From contig NC_056761.1 in the NCBI RefSeq assembly GCF_018687715.1, positions 20,390,001 through 20,454,000 on the forward strand: DNA of 64,000 nt, read 5' to 3'. This document shows positions 1 through 11,490 of the stretch, piece after piece; the stretch's first letter is position 1, and the number at the start of each line of letters is the position of its first letter. The DNA is from Carya illinoinensis. Taxonomy: Eukaryota; Streptophyta; Magnoliopsida; Fagales; Juglandaceae. Under the pieces are notes generated by a model, which was not told where the DNA came from, did not search any database, and was given only the letters and a program-made list of their open reading frames with translations. The translations under genes and the position numbers were made by a program.

Positions 1-201
1 TCGGTGGTGTTCAAGGAGAAGGTCTAGGGCGGTGGATTTAGGAGCTCTTCCACGGTGTTGTCGCTCGGTGATGCATGGTGGCAGGCAAGGAGACGTGCAG
101 CTTGCTCTTGGTTTGGGTGACTTTGCTCTGTTTCTGGGGGGCTAAAACAATGGCAGCTTTGGTTTCTACTTCCAACGAAGGTTGGTGACGGTGGCTTGCG
201 G

Positions 202-203
202 TT

Positions 204-249
<46 letters not shown>
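202..249. repeat. Homopolymer T12-G36 tract
   Basis: A run of 12 T (202-213) is followed directly by 36 G (214-249). Only G/C-biased low-complexity sequence surrounds it, and proline-rich reading frames across it are artefacts. Such a long G run is prone to length errors in sequencing and could form G-quadruplexes. The true length is uncertain. Confidence 0.9.
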
Positions 250-845
250 CGGAGGTGGTCTGTGGGAAAGAGGAAAAAATAAAACATAACGAAAAGATAA
301 ATATACGGTTTCTAAGGGCTTGGGCTTGAGCCTTGCTACGGCCTGGGTGTTACACTACAAGATATAGCTAACTCAAAGAAGGCAAACGGTGCAGATGGAA
401 TATTGAAGAGGCAGGAGCCTAGTAGAGTCTAGAGTCCATAGATGGGAGACACCGAAACAAAACTTCATTCTAATGAGATGCAGCTAGCTCTAAACAAACG
501 AATTAAGTGGCCCGTAGATTGGAAAAGGAAGCTCTGAAACTGGAGCAGGATATTGTTAACATTAAGGATATGCTCCCCCCTGCATTCAACCAATTGTACA
601 GATCATGGAATGACCATGATGATTAATTAAAGGTTTATGGTTTTTTTCCAACAAACAAGAAAATTGTACATGTTAAAACAGAAATTGTAAATCTTCAAAA
701 TGTAGGGATATAAACAAGCCAAATTCGTATAAGTAACGGGTACTCCAACTGTGTTCGTTTAATTTTTGTTCGAGCATGAGTCAAAGTTTATCATTTTATT
801 GAACTGAATTTTATGTTCAGGAACTGCTCATAGATCATATATTTA
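250..845. other. AT-rich stretch with no recognisable gene
   Basis: No reading frame of note, no RNA gene and no repeat boundary is recognised here. The sequence at 330-355 is GC-rich and resembles LTR-end sequence, but no partner was found in the window. Confidence 0.5.
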
Positions 846-853
846 TTTAAAAC

Positions 854-1016
854 TAGGATTGTTCATCCGGACCGGATTTTATCTAGCCAACCCGATGCCC
901 GGGTTTTATAAAGTGACCGAATTCTCTAGCCGCCGCCCCCCTCCCTTTCAGATCTCTCTCTCTGTCTCTCTCTCTCTCTCCCCCTGCTCTACAAAGTCTT
1001 CACCTCCCTCCCCCGG

Positions 1017-1055
<39 letters not shown>

Positions 1056-3339
1056 AAACTCTTCTAAAATTTCAGCAAGCTGTTGCCATGCTTAGGCCCT
1101 TTGAATGGCAATATTTTGGAGCTCCAATGCTTAGAAGAGCTTTCAAGAAGGCACTTAATACATTCTCGTGTTTTTTTACCCTGCTCTGGTAATTTTTTAT
1201 CTCTATTTATTTGAAGCAACGAATTGTACCTAGTTTGTTTGCCATATTTGACTTTGTTATCTGCGATGCCAAACGGTGGAAGTTCTTTCCGATCTAAGGG
1301 ATTTTAACGTATTTCCGTTTGGGTATGTTTTCCTTCTTCCCTTTGTTGTGTTCTCTATTTGTTGATTTTGGGTTTTTTTTTTTTTTTTTTTTTATGAGAA
1401 TGTTTGAATGTTTGAGGAGTATTTTTATGTAGATTTGTTTGAGGAGTATTCTGTTAGCTGCAAAATGCTAGAGCCGTGGGTAATGGGTTATTATTATTTG
1501 GAAGAATGGGTTTAGATCTGAAGAATGGGTTTGTTGCTATTTAAAACTCTAAAAACAATGAGAAATGGAGATCACGAATTTTCACAACAAACCCATGTGA
1601 AGAGAGCTAGGGTTTATGTTAGTTGAATACTAATCCATGCCCTTTTTTTCCCCTTTTCACTTATGATGTACCAATAAATCTATTTTCCATGCTTGCTAAA
1701 TAACATCATTGTACTGTTATTTGATTCCTTGCTTCTATTTTCTATGTGCATCAAGATATGACACCAAATAGATCAAAATTTGGTTTATAGAAATTGCATT
1801 TTGCCATACTTTGCTAATTTTTTTGGGATCTGTTATTTGTTGAGAAGATGGTTTTGATTTTCCTTTCTGAAATTTTAAGGCCAACGAGATGCCTCATCCA
1901 AAGGGGGGTAAACTAAGACAGTGTACACTATTATCCATTGGAAGTATCCATGGTCCATATTTTTTAGAGTACTTGTTTTCAATAAATATATTACATGATG
2001 TTTGGTTCAACAATAGTGGCTTTAATGGGTTTAATTTCAATGATTTTATTGTATCTTTTTCTCTTTCTAGTTGGGTGTTTTCTAGTATACATCCTGCCTA
2101 CTTGCATGCACCATTTGCCTTTTTAATATTTTTTTTATGAGTGCCTTGTATTCAAATTTTTATTGCTGAAAAAGAAAGGTGTTGGGTCTAGCAAGGAGAT
2201 TTTCATTACTGTAATATCTGACTTGCACAATAACAAGCACGATTATGCAATATTTATTGGCTTGCATCTTAACATGTGGTATATGTTTTGCTTACTTTAT
2301 TTGTTCCAGAACAATATATATTGAGAACCTTGCTAGCTTCTAAGGGCCAGAAATATTTTTTTAATATCTATCTAACTTAGTTTATTATACATCTAACTCT
2401 GTTTTTTACTTATAAAAAAAATATATCTAACTCTTTTTTTTAATATTTTTTTATATGATTATCTAGCTTTGTCTAGTTTGATTCCCATTGCCTATATTAA
2501 ACTTCTTTAGGAGTGTAGTTTTAAAGTAAGTTCTTTGGCCTGGAAACTAGTACAACCCTTATGAGATCAAATGGGGATACTTTTTTCCCATTGTAAAGCT
2601 TGTGCATCTTACTAGAAAAAAAACTTAAGATGGACCGGGTTTTGGCTGTTGATTTGGTGTGGCTGGAAAGGGTATATCACTATCAATTGGTTAACATTTA
2701 TTACTAGGACCCAATACCCCTCGCCAAGTAATTCAAATCATAAGAATGTAATTCTTGCATGCACCTATTCTGTGGGGAAATTATCAGGCACCTATTTTGT
2801 GGATTTGAGAATGGAGATGCAAATGGAGGTTCTCATTACACATTTATCAGCTGTGGAGGAATGCATTGATTGCATGAAGCCGTCATTATGTATTGGTGGC
2901 TCTATGTAATCCACTTTTGATATGTAATTTCATTTCATATATTTTAATTTTCTATTTTGTAATGTAATGTAATAAGTAGTGATTGCATTATGTTTTGCAT
3001 GACGTGATAAATATTGAATTTATTTATTTTAGATGCAGTTAGTTAAAAATGTAAAGGCAATTAGTTTTCTAATATAAAAGAATAAGCTTTGCAACATTTT
3101 GTATTGAAAAATTTGTAATGGAATATAAGCTTCTAGATGAAAAATATGCTGCTTGAAAGGAAATCAATAATATAGGTTTTTGTAAGGAAAAAAAAAAAAA
3201 AAAAAAACTGGTACAACCCGGATTCCGGACCATGTCATAACCGGATGTACCCGGGCCGAAATCTGGCCCAGATTTAAAACCCGGGTTGTGGGCTGGGTAC
3301 ACCCGGATTCCCGATCCGGAACCTGGATGAATAGTCCTA
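854..3339. mobile_element. Non-autonomous hAT-like DNA transposon, 2.49 kb
   Basis: The left end starts TAGGATTGTTCATCC and the right end, read inward on the minus strand, starts TAGGACTATTCATCC, giving a 15-bp terminal inverted repeat with two mismatches. Both ends are flanked by the same 8-mer, TTTAAAAC (846-853 and 3340-3347), the duplication length of hAT elements. The subterminal 100 bp on each side are rich in CCGGAT and CCCGGGTT motifs, some self-complementary. No transposase-like frame is visible, so the element is presumably mobilised in trans. It contains a (CT)n tract and an A-rich run (3188-3206). Interior sequence at about 1090-1190 looks more complex and might be captured genic DNA, but I cannot assign it. 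Confidence 0.85.
1020..1052. repeat. (CT)n microsatellite inside the hAT element
   Basis: About 16 CT units, preceded by shorter CT runs at 951-980. The serine/leucine frame across it is a simple-repeat artefact. Confidence 0.95.
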
Positions 3340-3347
3340 TTTAAAAC

Positions 3348-3611
3348 CCTAATCAAACGAATATATAGCTGCATGTCGTTTTTGGGAGAAAATTAAAATT
3401 CTTCCAAATCAATTTATTTTTTATACTTTTTCTTATCCAAAGAAAATCCCAAATTAAAGAGTCCAAATTATACATGACTAACGTGGTAATTGTTTTTGAA
3501 AAAAAGTGGAATCTACTATTAATATTAACTTTTAATATTATTTTTGTTTTGAAAACTAAAAAAGTTAAATTATTTTTTGTATTTTATTTGAGAGTATGAG
3601 AAAGTTGTAAT
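3348..3611. other. AT-rich spacer, nothing recognised
   Basis: Short AT-rich sequence between the hAT right flank and the Tat-like LTR. No coding or structural signal is seen. Confidence 0.5.
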
Positions 3612-4035
3612 TGTAATGAACATGTCCCACCACCAGTTGTGTCCGTTCACCTGTAAATCGTAAAGTTGGCGGCACGGTATGCTTAGGAGACCTCGGATTC
3701 CTAAGTCAATAATAAATGGGAAATAGTAATTTAAGAATGCTTAATAATCTAATCGAGGGTAAATGTCGTCTTTATATATATGCATGGAGAATATTGGATG
3801 AGTACTATAAATCGATCAACTTCGCATAAGACATAGCCATAATAAGGCCTATCCCTAATATCACAAAATTATGTAGGCACCACTCTATCTATTTCCACAA
3901 TGCAAGGGTCTATTCGCCCTAATAAACAAGACAACTAGAGTCCATGCACGATGCACAACTCTTTTGAACAGTTATCCTTTATGAAAGATGGGCCTTCGGT
4001 CCCTAGCTCGGGCTAAACCAACATTGACTCCTACA
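3612..4035 (-). repeat. 3' LTR of the Tat-like element
   Basis: Aligns by eye along its length with 8132-8545, including shared text around ATCAACTTCGC and GTCCCTAGCTC. It begins TG and ends CA in the plus reading. Divergence from its partner is clearly visible, so the insertion is old. Confidence 0.8.
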
Positions 4036-4376
4036 GTTACCCTGCTAATACCTCTCGCATGTACGCGTATGAAATTTCATAATAAATTATTTATTTATTC
4101 GCTCAAAGAAGGGATTCAAGAGCCGTGGGCTATCCTACTAACCCATTAACGACCTCACTCGTCATTTCCACTTATCAAGAGGTGGGAATTTTAAAGTCTA
4201 GAAATGTGTGTACGTTACTCTGTAGCAATCACCACGCTCTCTTCCCTTCATGCCATTTAGTCAGGTAATGATGATCCACAGTCTTTAAATTTCTTCATTT
4301 CCCTGCCCCTTCTCATCCTTTCATCTTTTTCATGTTCTTGAGTGCCTTCTGCTTCGACCTCTCTATCTATGACCCT
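4036..4376. other. Unassigned sequence inside the Tat-like element
   Basis: Lies between the 3' LTR and an inserted LTR fragment. It probably represents the eroded 3' untranslated part of the element. Nothing coding is recognised. Confidence 0.4.
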
Positions 4377-4605
4377 TGTGATGCCCCCAACTCCAACGTA
4401 TAGAATGCGGGAATCGTAACATCGGGATGATGATAATACAGGTCACACACCCTAAACAACAACTGTTAAGTGTTTGCACATGCAAAAAGTGTGCAACAAA
4501 AATCGCAGCAGATAAATAAAGGATAGTCAACTAAGTACCAGAATTTTTAAATACAATTTCACCAAAATAAAAGTATTTCAAAAAGTTATATGGTTATCCA
4601 ATAAA
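4377..4605 (-). repeat. LTR-end fragment of the X/B family, minus orientation
   Basis: Starts TGTGATGCCCCCAACTCC and continues with text that is the reverse complement of 36840-37061, the end of LTR-like copy B. It has no complete partner here and interrupts the integrase 3' end of the Tat-like element, so it is a truncated solo insertion or recombination scar. Confidence 0.6.
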
Positions 4606-5265
4606 ATATAATAGGTTTCCCACTGCCTTCGTGGTGACCTCACTTTCCCTTAACACGAGGTCACCTATCTTGAATATCTTAGGTTTGACTCTTTTGTTGA
4701 AGTAGTGCTCTACCCTTTTCTTGTTGAGTATCATTCTAACTTCAGCAGCCTCTCCCTTTTCGTCTAGTAGGTTGAGGTGTTCTTCTAGGGCTTTATTATT
4801 CTCAAGTACTGAAAAATGTCTGGTGTGGTAACTTGGCAGACCGACATCCACGCGGGATACTACTTCACTCACATATGCTAAGGCGAATGGGGTCTCCCCT
4901 ATTGGGGTCTTTACTGTGGTCTTGTAGGCCCATAATATTCCTGGCAGTTCTTTCGCCCTTTCCCCTTTCTTGTCTGGAAGTTTCTTCTTCAAAATTCATA
5001 GCAATGTTTTGTTTGTGGCTGCCGCATGTCCATTTGCCTGTCCATTTAACTCAGCACACTACTCATGGTAGTGATCTGAATCAAACAGTTGCCCGTTATC
5101 CGAGATTATGCTTTGCGAAATTCCATATCGACTGACAACAATTTTCCACAAGAATTTTGTCACGACTCTGGTTGTGATGGTTGTCAAGGGTTCTGCTTCC
5201 ATCCACTTTGTGAAGTAGTCCACTACTACAATCATGAATTTGACTCCCCTTGCGGAAGGGCCCAA
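4594..5265 (-). pseudogene. Tat-like integrase fragment
   Basis: Minus-strand pieces read as a gypsy integrase. The upstream piece (5059-5265) contains VVDYFTKWMEAEPL and the core acidic context IISDNG. The downstream piece (4594-4992) carries the LWAYKTTVKTPIGETPF segment that follows the catalytic core, then a C-terminal part with FKIGDLVL. A frame break lies between 4992 and 5059, where the third catalytic residue would be expected. The 3' end is cut at the LTR-fragment junction near 4600. The family inserts element cDNA into host DNA; this copy cannot. Confidence 0.8.
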
Positions 5266-5863
5266 CTAAGTCAAGCCCCAACTATGCAAACGACCAAGGG
5301 GCAGTTATAGAGGTTAGCTCTTTTGGGGGCTTGTGACACTGTTGCATACACCTAACAATTGTTGCACTTCTTTGCAAATTCTTTAGCGTCTCTGAGTGCA
5401 TTGAGCTAGTACCCTTACGATTTTTCTAGCTAGTGCTTTTCCCTCTGAGTGGTCTATGCATATCCCTTCATATATTTCTACTAGAACGTACTGTGCCTCT
5501 TAAGGTAAGATGCATCATAGTACGGGGGTGGCAAAACCCCTTTTATAAAGGATCCTGTCCACCTTCACGAACCTTGCCACCCTTCTTGTTACCTTTCTTG
5601 CCTCTTCTTTTCCACCAGCGAGTTTTTTTGCATCCAAGTTCTTGATGATGTCGCCAACCCATTCGGGCCCATTGCCGACTACTGTGTAGACTTCTAGTCA
5701 TATTGCTAGGGCTTTCATTACTCTTCTCTCAACTTCCAAGGGATCGGGTGGTCCTCCATGCTCGAGGTTGTGCATGCAAGCCAGTTCGCCGTAACGTTGT
5801 TTTCTCCAGGCAGTTGTGTTATGCAAAAATAGAAGAATCGGTCACACGCCTCCTAGACTTGGC

Positions 5864-6124
5864 TCATTTATTTCTTAATTTTTCTCCCTTTATGGTGTGT
5901 GTCCCTAGCACATGGTTAACTATCACTTGCGAGTCTGACTTCACCTTGACTTCGATCGCCCCCAACACTTTGGCCATTGAAATTCCTACTATAAGTGCCT
6001 CATTTTCCGCTCCATTGTTGGTGGTTTTGAATGTAAGCCTCACCATATAGCTATGTTCTTGCCCTTCGTCATTGAATATGTGGATTCCTACCCCTCTGTT
6101 CGCATGACAAGAGGAGCCATCCAT
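5864..6124 (-). pseudogene. Tat-like RNase H fragment
   Basis: The minus-strand frame contains DGSSCHANRGVGI, then NNGAENEALIVGI and VKSDSQVIVN, the spacing of conserved acidic residues in ribonuclease H. Its place between RT and integrase fits gypsy pol. It looks closer to the plant-type second RNase H known from Tat-lineage elements, but that is inference. The frame is short and isolated by stops on both sides. Confidence 0.75.
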
Positions 6125-6640
6125 AAAACAGCTCCATGGTTTTCATGTCAGAGCAGTGATCATTTATGGTGGAAAACCCAAGAATTTGGCAACGAAGTTC
6201 ACCAATGCTTGGTATTTTATGGCTTTTCTTGGGAAATATTCAATGTTGAACTCGTTTAGTTCGATTAACCACCTGACTAATCTCCATGAGCTATCCAGTC
6301 TCTACAATACCTTTGCCAGCGAGCTTTCTACGAGTACCTTGATGGGGTAGGCCTGGAAGTATAGGCGCAACTTCCTGGCTACTGTGGATACCTAATTTAT
6401 GCTCCCCTTAAGGTGCTGCTCGTGTAGTAAACTGGTAGTTACGCCGCCCCTTACGCTTTGATGAGGATAGCCGACGTAGGATACTACTAGATATGCATAG
6501 AGTGTCTCCTTCTGTAAGTTGCCTCAGAAGTGGGAGGTTAGTCAAATGCTGCTTCAACTTTGGAAAATTTTTGTCACACTCCTTATTCTAGGGGTGTACT
6601 TTCTAACACCCTAAAGAAAGGGAGGCATTTATCTATGGAT

Positions 6641-6955
6641 CTAGACACAAACTCTTTGAGCCAGACGTTGCATGCCATTGAGATTTTTAGGCGGCTTCAT
6701 GCTCATGATTACCTTAATTTTTTTCAGGGAGGCTTTAGTTCCTCTTTTTGCCACGACGAACCCCAGGAACTTACATGATCCTACGTCGAACATGCATTTC
6801 GTTGGATTCAGCTTCATCTTGTAGTGGTATTGTACTGTGAATGCTTCTCTTAGTCCAGTTAGGTGTTGGGCGGTCTCTTTGCATTTGACTAGTAGGTCAT
6901 CCACATAAACTTCCACAGTCCATCCTATTTGGCTTTTGAGCATCTGTTTGACCAG
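6641..6955 (-). pseudogene. Tat-like reverse transcriptase fragment
   Basis: The minus-strand frame holds the polymerase active-site motif in EVYVDDLLVK, followed by LNPTKCMFDVGSCKFLGFVV, the sequence that follows it in gypsy RTs. The fingers and palm upstream are eroded: only fragments appear between 6955 and 7237. It is truncated relative to a normal RT of about 250 residues. Confidence 0.8.
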
Positions 6956-7237
6956 CCTTTAGTAGGTTTCCCCCGCATTCTTTAGGCCGAACGACATGGC
7001 TTGGTAATAATTCGTTCAAGCCTCTGGTAGCTTCTGCGACTATTCATTCAAGCTCTCCAATGCTTGCTAGTTCAGCCACCCTTTTCTTCATGGTCATGTA
7101 GACCTCTGTCTAGAGTGAGTCTGTTTGATGATATTTGCAATAACGCTCTTGTCGATTCCGGGTTGGCAATGCTATCATTCTGATTCTTCACTTTCTTGCA
7201 CGTTCAAATTATTGTGGATGAGTTGGGTGTTACACTC

Positions 7238-7984
7238 CTATTGCCTTTCATGCCTCCTATCTTGGTGGTTTAGTGCGGTTTCCCTATCCCTCGAACTATT
7301 TAGATGCTCCACTTTTGACACCCCTTTCCTTGGTTCTACAAGAGCTGATAATGTATTTTCGGTGTTATTAGTCTCATTTGCCCTATCCATAAACTCTCTA
7401 AGGGTAGAGGGGGTGTTTCTAGGAAGTTCAGTCATGAACAAGCTGCGTGGCCAGATTCCACCTGATAGGGTGGTTGGGGTAATCTTCTCATCTTGATCAT
7501 CTATTGTCAACCTCTCTTTATTAAAACGGGTGAGGTATGTCTTTAGGCTCTCATCTTCTCTTTCTTTAACGGTCAAGAGGTATGCCACTAGGCACCTCCA
7601 CCTCCTGCTGGGCATAAATTGTGTTAGAAGCTCCTCAAAGCTATCGATCAACCCTTGCTGGAGTGTTCCAAAGCATCCTCTCGTCATTCCCCTCAAGATT
7701 GTAGGAAAAGCTAGTCAGGCAATTTTTTCTAGAAAGCCGTAGAGTGTGATATTTGCCTTGAAGTGCTCCAAGTGATCTATTGGGTCTTTGGACCCATTGT
7801 ACATCTCTATCTGTGGCACTTTGAACTCCGACGAGAGTGGCAGGACCATTACTTCTGTGCTATAGGGCCAATTCATGCAGCTTAGCAGCTGTTCCACCAA
7901 AGAAGATCTCCACATCTTCTTTGCCATCTCTTCGTACTTGCCAATGAGGCTATGCAGTTTGTCATGCAACCTTTTATTTTTCAC
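7238..7984 (-). pseudogene. Tat-like gag fragment
   Basis: Two overlapping minus-strand frames (7715-7984, then 7238-7696) form one gag capsid region broken by a frameshift near 7700. Visible motifs are KVPQIEMYNGSKDPIDHLEHF and, after the shift, IDSFEELLTQFMPSRR with KEREDESLKTYLTRFNKE. These match the retrotransposon gag core of Tat-type gypsy elements. No zinc knuckle was found downstream. Confidence 0.8.
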
Positions 7985-8112
7985 CTCCTTTGCATTTATT
8001 TCTCCATTGCTATGTGCTTCTCCTTCTCATTTTCCATTGTAGTGCTTTAGTTCCTCCTTCGCTTTCTTCCAAGTTTTTCATGGCATCCAACACAATCTTC
8101 AGAGATTACGGA

Positions 8113-8130
8113 ATCTCACAGATGACACCA
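8113..8130 (-). promoter_or_regulatory. Candidate primer binding site of the Tat-like element
   Basis: On the minus strand the sequence one base inside the 5' LTR reads TGGTGTCATCTGTGAG. It resembles the TGGCGCCGTCTGTGGGA-type site common in plant Tat elements, with transitions. It sets the inner LTR edge at 8132. Confidence 0.6.
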
Positions 8131-8131
8131 C

Positions 8132-8545
8132 TATAAAGGACATGTCCCATCACTGTCTGTGATAGTTCACTTGTAAATTGTAATGTTGTGGCACGGTGTG
8201 CCTAAGTCAGCAATAAATGAGAGATAGTACGTAATTTAGGAATGCTCAATAATCTGATCAGATGGTTTCATGTTGTCTTTATATATAGGTGTAGAGAGTA
8301 TTGAATGAGTACTATTAATTGATCAACTTCGCAAAAGACTTATCCATAATAAGGTCTATCCCTGGTATCACAGAATTGTCTTGTCACCATTCTATCTCGG
8401 TCCACAACGCAAGGGTCTATCTGCCCTAATAGACAGGATGGCAAGAGTCCATGCATGACTCACAACTCTTTTGAACAATTATCATTTACATAAGATAGGC
8501 CTTGGGTCCCTAGCTCAGACTAAACGAACATTGAATCCTCCTATA
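8132..8545 (-). repeat. 5' LTR of the Tat-like element
   Basis: Partner of 3612-4035. The outer end reads CTATA, where CA would be expected, so one terminal base has probably mutated. Confidence 0.8.
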
Positions 8546-9033
8546 ATCATTAGACAAGATGAGATTATTTGTGAAAAAAAAAAACAGACCTTAATCTAAA
8601 TGGACAACAATAAATGATGTAAGATCTATTTCATGAGTCTATCTTCTTCCTACTTTAAACACTTTAATTTGAGTAAGAATTTGAGAAAATCATTTTTCTT
8701 TTTTGGAAAACATGATAGAGGACAATATCATTGAGAAGAAATGGCCTAATTCGGGAGAAATTACGCTGCATCACAGAAACAATAAAAGGGCGAAGTGGTC
8801 ATGATGATGACAAAGGAAAACAAAATCCTGAAAGCATGAAAAGAAATATTATTAAGTGCTAAAATAATTCTTGTTTCAGTAGTTGCTTGTATAGATCCAT
8901 TGCGTCGATGGATTTTTGGATATAAATCGCTTCCTATAATCTAATTTTGAAACATATTTATTTTATGTAGCTCATACTATGATCAAACAAATTATAATTC
9001 CGTTGGTAAACTCCTCCGGTGGCATGCACATAT
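8546..9033. other. AT-rich spacer, nothing recognised
   Basis: No gene, RNA or repeat pair is seen. Confidence 0.5.
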
Positions 9034-9227
9034 AAAAAATTAGAAATAATACTATACACTATACTCTCACCTCACTTTTATCCTACTATGTAAGATGTGA
9101 CACATTTATCACTATTAGATGATAAATTAAAGAATCATCCAATAAAAGATCTTCTAATAATAATAAATATGACACATTTTATATTGTGAGGTGAGAATGA
9201 CATGAAAGTGTGATATAGAAAATTTTT
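9034..9227. repeat. MITE-like foldback repeat, about 190 bp
   Basis: The left half (from AAAAAATTAG through CTCTCACCTCAC and TGTGACACATTTAT) is imperfectly the reverse complement of the right half (ATAAATATGACACATTTTATATTGTGAGGTGAGAATG through AAATTTTT). The two halves meet near 9125-9145. It has no coding capacity, consistent with a small hairpin element. The superfamily is not assignable because no clear TSD is visible. Confidence 0.6.
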
Positions 9228-10140
9228 CTATTAAAAATATCCGGAAATGGTATTGTCAAAGTCTAAACAAAAGAAAGATAGCAAGATGAGGAAATATGAA
9301 AAAGTTATGTTTCGAACAAGTTCCAGATCAACTCTTTAATTTAAGTTCTTATTTGTGAAAGAGAAATGATTTAGCTATACAAACTGATCATGTGATCTAA
9401 CGTATCGTATGAATCCATGTAATTATTCTTGTTGATTAATTTTTGCGATATCTATTTGTGTTTGTAGCACTTATATATATATATATATTATCAAGATCAG
9501 CTTTCATGTTGAGCTAGCTAGGGACCACGTTTGGAGCATTACAATGTATTTGAGCTAAACTATCCATAAAAAAATGACACAGCGTATATTTCACTTCACA
9601 ATATTTAAAGCAAGCCATAGCTGGTAGCTACCATTCAATTTCTGTTGAAAATTGGAGTTTCGTCTGAAAATGTGGAAATGCGCAATAAGAATGAAAGATA
9701 TGGGAGCTGACACTTACGATGACTTTTATGCTGCGCTTGTATTGAAAAATGATCATCAAAGCTATTAGAAACTTAGAAAACCACTATTATATATTAGAAG
9801 ACAAAAAACTCCTCGAATGAAATATTAATTCCTCAAAATTGAAATATGATCACCAAGAAAACCAGTGGCAAAATGGCCAATATCACAATCACAGGAAATC
9901 TGTTTCAAATGTGATAGTAGTAAGTAGAATGACTCCATCACAACCACAAGGAAATCGTTGTTTAATACTACTAGAAATATTACCAAAAGACCAGCAGTTA
10001 CATGTACAAATCCCTAAGGTTCTGTTTGGCCACTCGATAATTTTGAGTTTTAGATGAAAGATTGAAATATTACATTTTAATAATTCTTTTACTATACATT
10101 AAAAGTATTATCAATAATCCTCAACAAGTGTAACCATTAC
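9228..10140. other. AT-rich region, no gene recognised
   Basis: Contains a short (TA)n at about 9474-9488. A short plus-strand frame at 9839-10057 has no recognisable family features. The region lies downstream of RLK3, where further kinase exons would be expected, but none is seen. Confidence 0.45.
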
Positions 10141-11033
10141 CTTATATACGGGACCGAATCCGCCCTGTCCAAGTTTATTAGATTGATCGAAGTTGTTCTT
10201 GGCACTTGCTAGCTCCTCAAAAGTAAACATTGGTAGCTCCCCGAGTTTGTCTTGGTTCATGGTGTTGATGTTAACATTTTCTTTGACATGAAATTTTCGG
10301 TATGCTCTTCCTATTTTAAAAAATAAAATTTCTTTAGTTTTCTTTCCCTAATTGTTTCACCCATGGTTGTTAGTATCCATCTTTAAATAATTGAGCTAAA
10401 GGAATATGCAATTTACCTTTTCTTTTAACCTTCCACCAGCATAAAAAGAATTTTAAAATGACAATGAGCATTGTCCCTGTGACCTTTGCAACCCTGACAA
10501 CTACTTTCAGTTCTCCCTTTTTATCTGTACACAAAAAGCAATAAACTCATTCAACCAAAGAAGGATACATAATAACTATTTTTCTACTAGTTTTTCTTTT
10601 AGATAAATATATTTAAAAGGAGTTCATAGTTTAGGAAGTTGGGGAGTGATTGGGGCCGGTTGGGTTCAAATACAATATTTATCTGTTTTGTAGCACAATG
10701 TAAACAAACAATTTGAATGACCACAATTGCATGAATTGAAGCATAGTCTAAGCTTTGGCAGAAAAAAGGAAAGCAACCCACCAAAACCCACCAAGTTCTA
10801 AATAGGCCACATGAACATATAGATCAACTCCACCAATTGGCAATTTCTGTGAATCTATTAGTTCTCTATTCCATGACATGCAACCAATGCCAGCTTCATA
10901 TGTGCTAGCTTTGCAAGAGCAATTCTCCATGCACTGGCATCTACATTCATCCTCAAAAGCTGACGACCAATCTGCCAAGTCTGGCGTTTTCATCATCTTG
11001 ATTTGCAAAAACCCATCTTTTTTGCCTTCTTTC
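10141..11033 (-). pseudogene. RLK3: S-domain receptor-like kinase fragment (PAN, TM, first kinase exon)
   Basis: Three exons of a G-type lectin S-receptor-like serine/threonine kinase are visible on the minus strand. The PAN-domain exon (10792-about 11033) has the CRCQCMENCSCKA cysteine pattern and GVDLYVHVA. The membrane exon (10417-10524) encodes a hydrophobic stretch, VTGTMLIVILKFFLCWW. The juxtamembrane/kinase exon (10141-10311) contains [16 protein letters not shown] and the glycine loop [11 protein letters not shown]. Splice sites GT/AG look normal. Upstream exons (lectin, S-locus domains) are cut off at about 11033 by the copia relic. Downstream catalytic exons (VAVK lysine, HRDLK, DFG) are absent left of 10141. 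The fragment therefore cannot encode a kinase, although the exons that remain are undamaged. Confidence 0.8.
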
Positions 11034-11164
11034 CCCTAGTGCTCACCCTATTACAGTTCAAGGGTGTCCTCCTCACACATCCCCTAGTGCTCACCCTAAC
11101 CACTTAAATATTGTTTCTCTATCGTCTTGTGTGATTTTTTGGAAAGGTCGTACGTCACAACAAT

Positions 11165-11176
11165 TGGTATTAGAGC
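11165..11176 (+). promoter_or_regulatory. Copia-type primer binding site (initiator tRNA-Met)
   Basis: TGGTATTAGAGC directly after a CA-ended LTR remnant; one transition away from the consensus. Confidence 0.7.
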
Positions 11177-11490
11177 TTTGGTTTCGTGCTGTCCAAAAAA
11201 ATTAAGTTGATCGAAATCAACTTTTGGCCATACAATGATGTTTCTCGCGTCAAGACGAATTCGTTGCCGCAAACGGCATAAAAAATGGATGCCGAAGGAG
11301 CCCGTACGCACCCCTAAAAGTTGGAGAGTGCATAGACACGCCTAAATCGCATTAGAGGAAGAAGACGAATGGAAAACATGCGCCCACGCGCCCCCACTTG
11401 CAGCTGGAGGAAGAAGACGCGTGGGAGACACTCTCCCACGTGCCCCCAGTAGCAGAACACTAATCTGAACCGTCCAAAAGTCGCAAATTG

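Larger units (their letters stand above)
3612..8545 (-). mobile_element. Degenerate Ty3/gypsy (Tat-like) LTR retrotransposon, minus strand
   Basis: Two related direct LTRs (3612-4035 and 8132-8545) enclose minus-strand relics in the order gag, RT, RNase H, integrase, the gypsy order. A candidate primer binding site lies just inside the right-hand (5') LTR. Every domain is broken by stops or frameshifts, and the stretches between recognisable domains are eroded. The gag style and the wording around the primer site suggest the Tat lineage; this is family knowledge plus inference. No convincing TSD is seen (GTAAT on the left, ATCAT on the right). An unrelated LTR-end fragment (4377-4605) interrupts the 3' part. 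Confidence 0.8.

Noticed and set aside
24..287. Minus-strand proline-rich 87-residue frame
   Set aside because: Created by the poly-G tract; no family features.
1889..2909. Transposase in the 2.5-kb hAT element
   Set aside because: Only short frames without hAT dimerisation or catalytic motifs.
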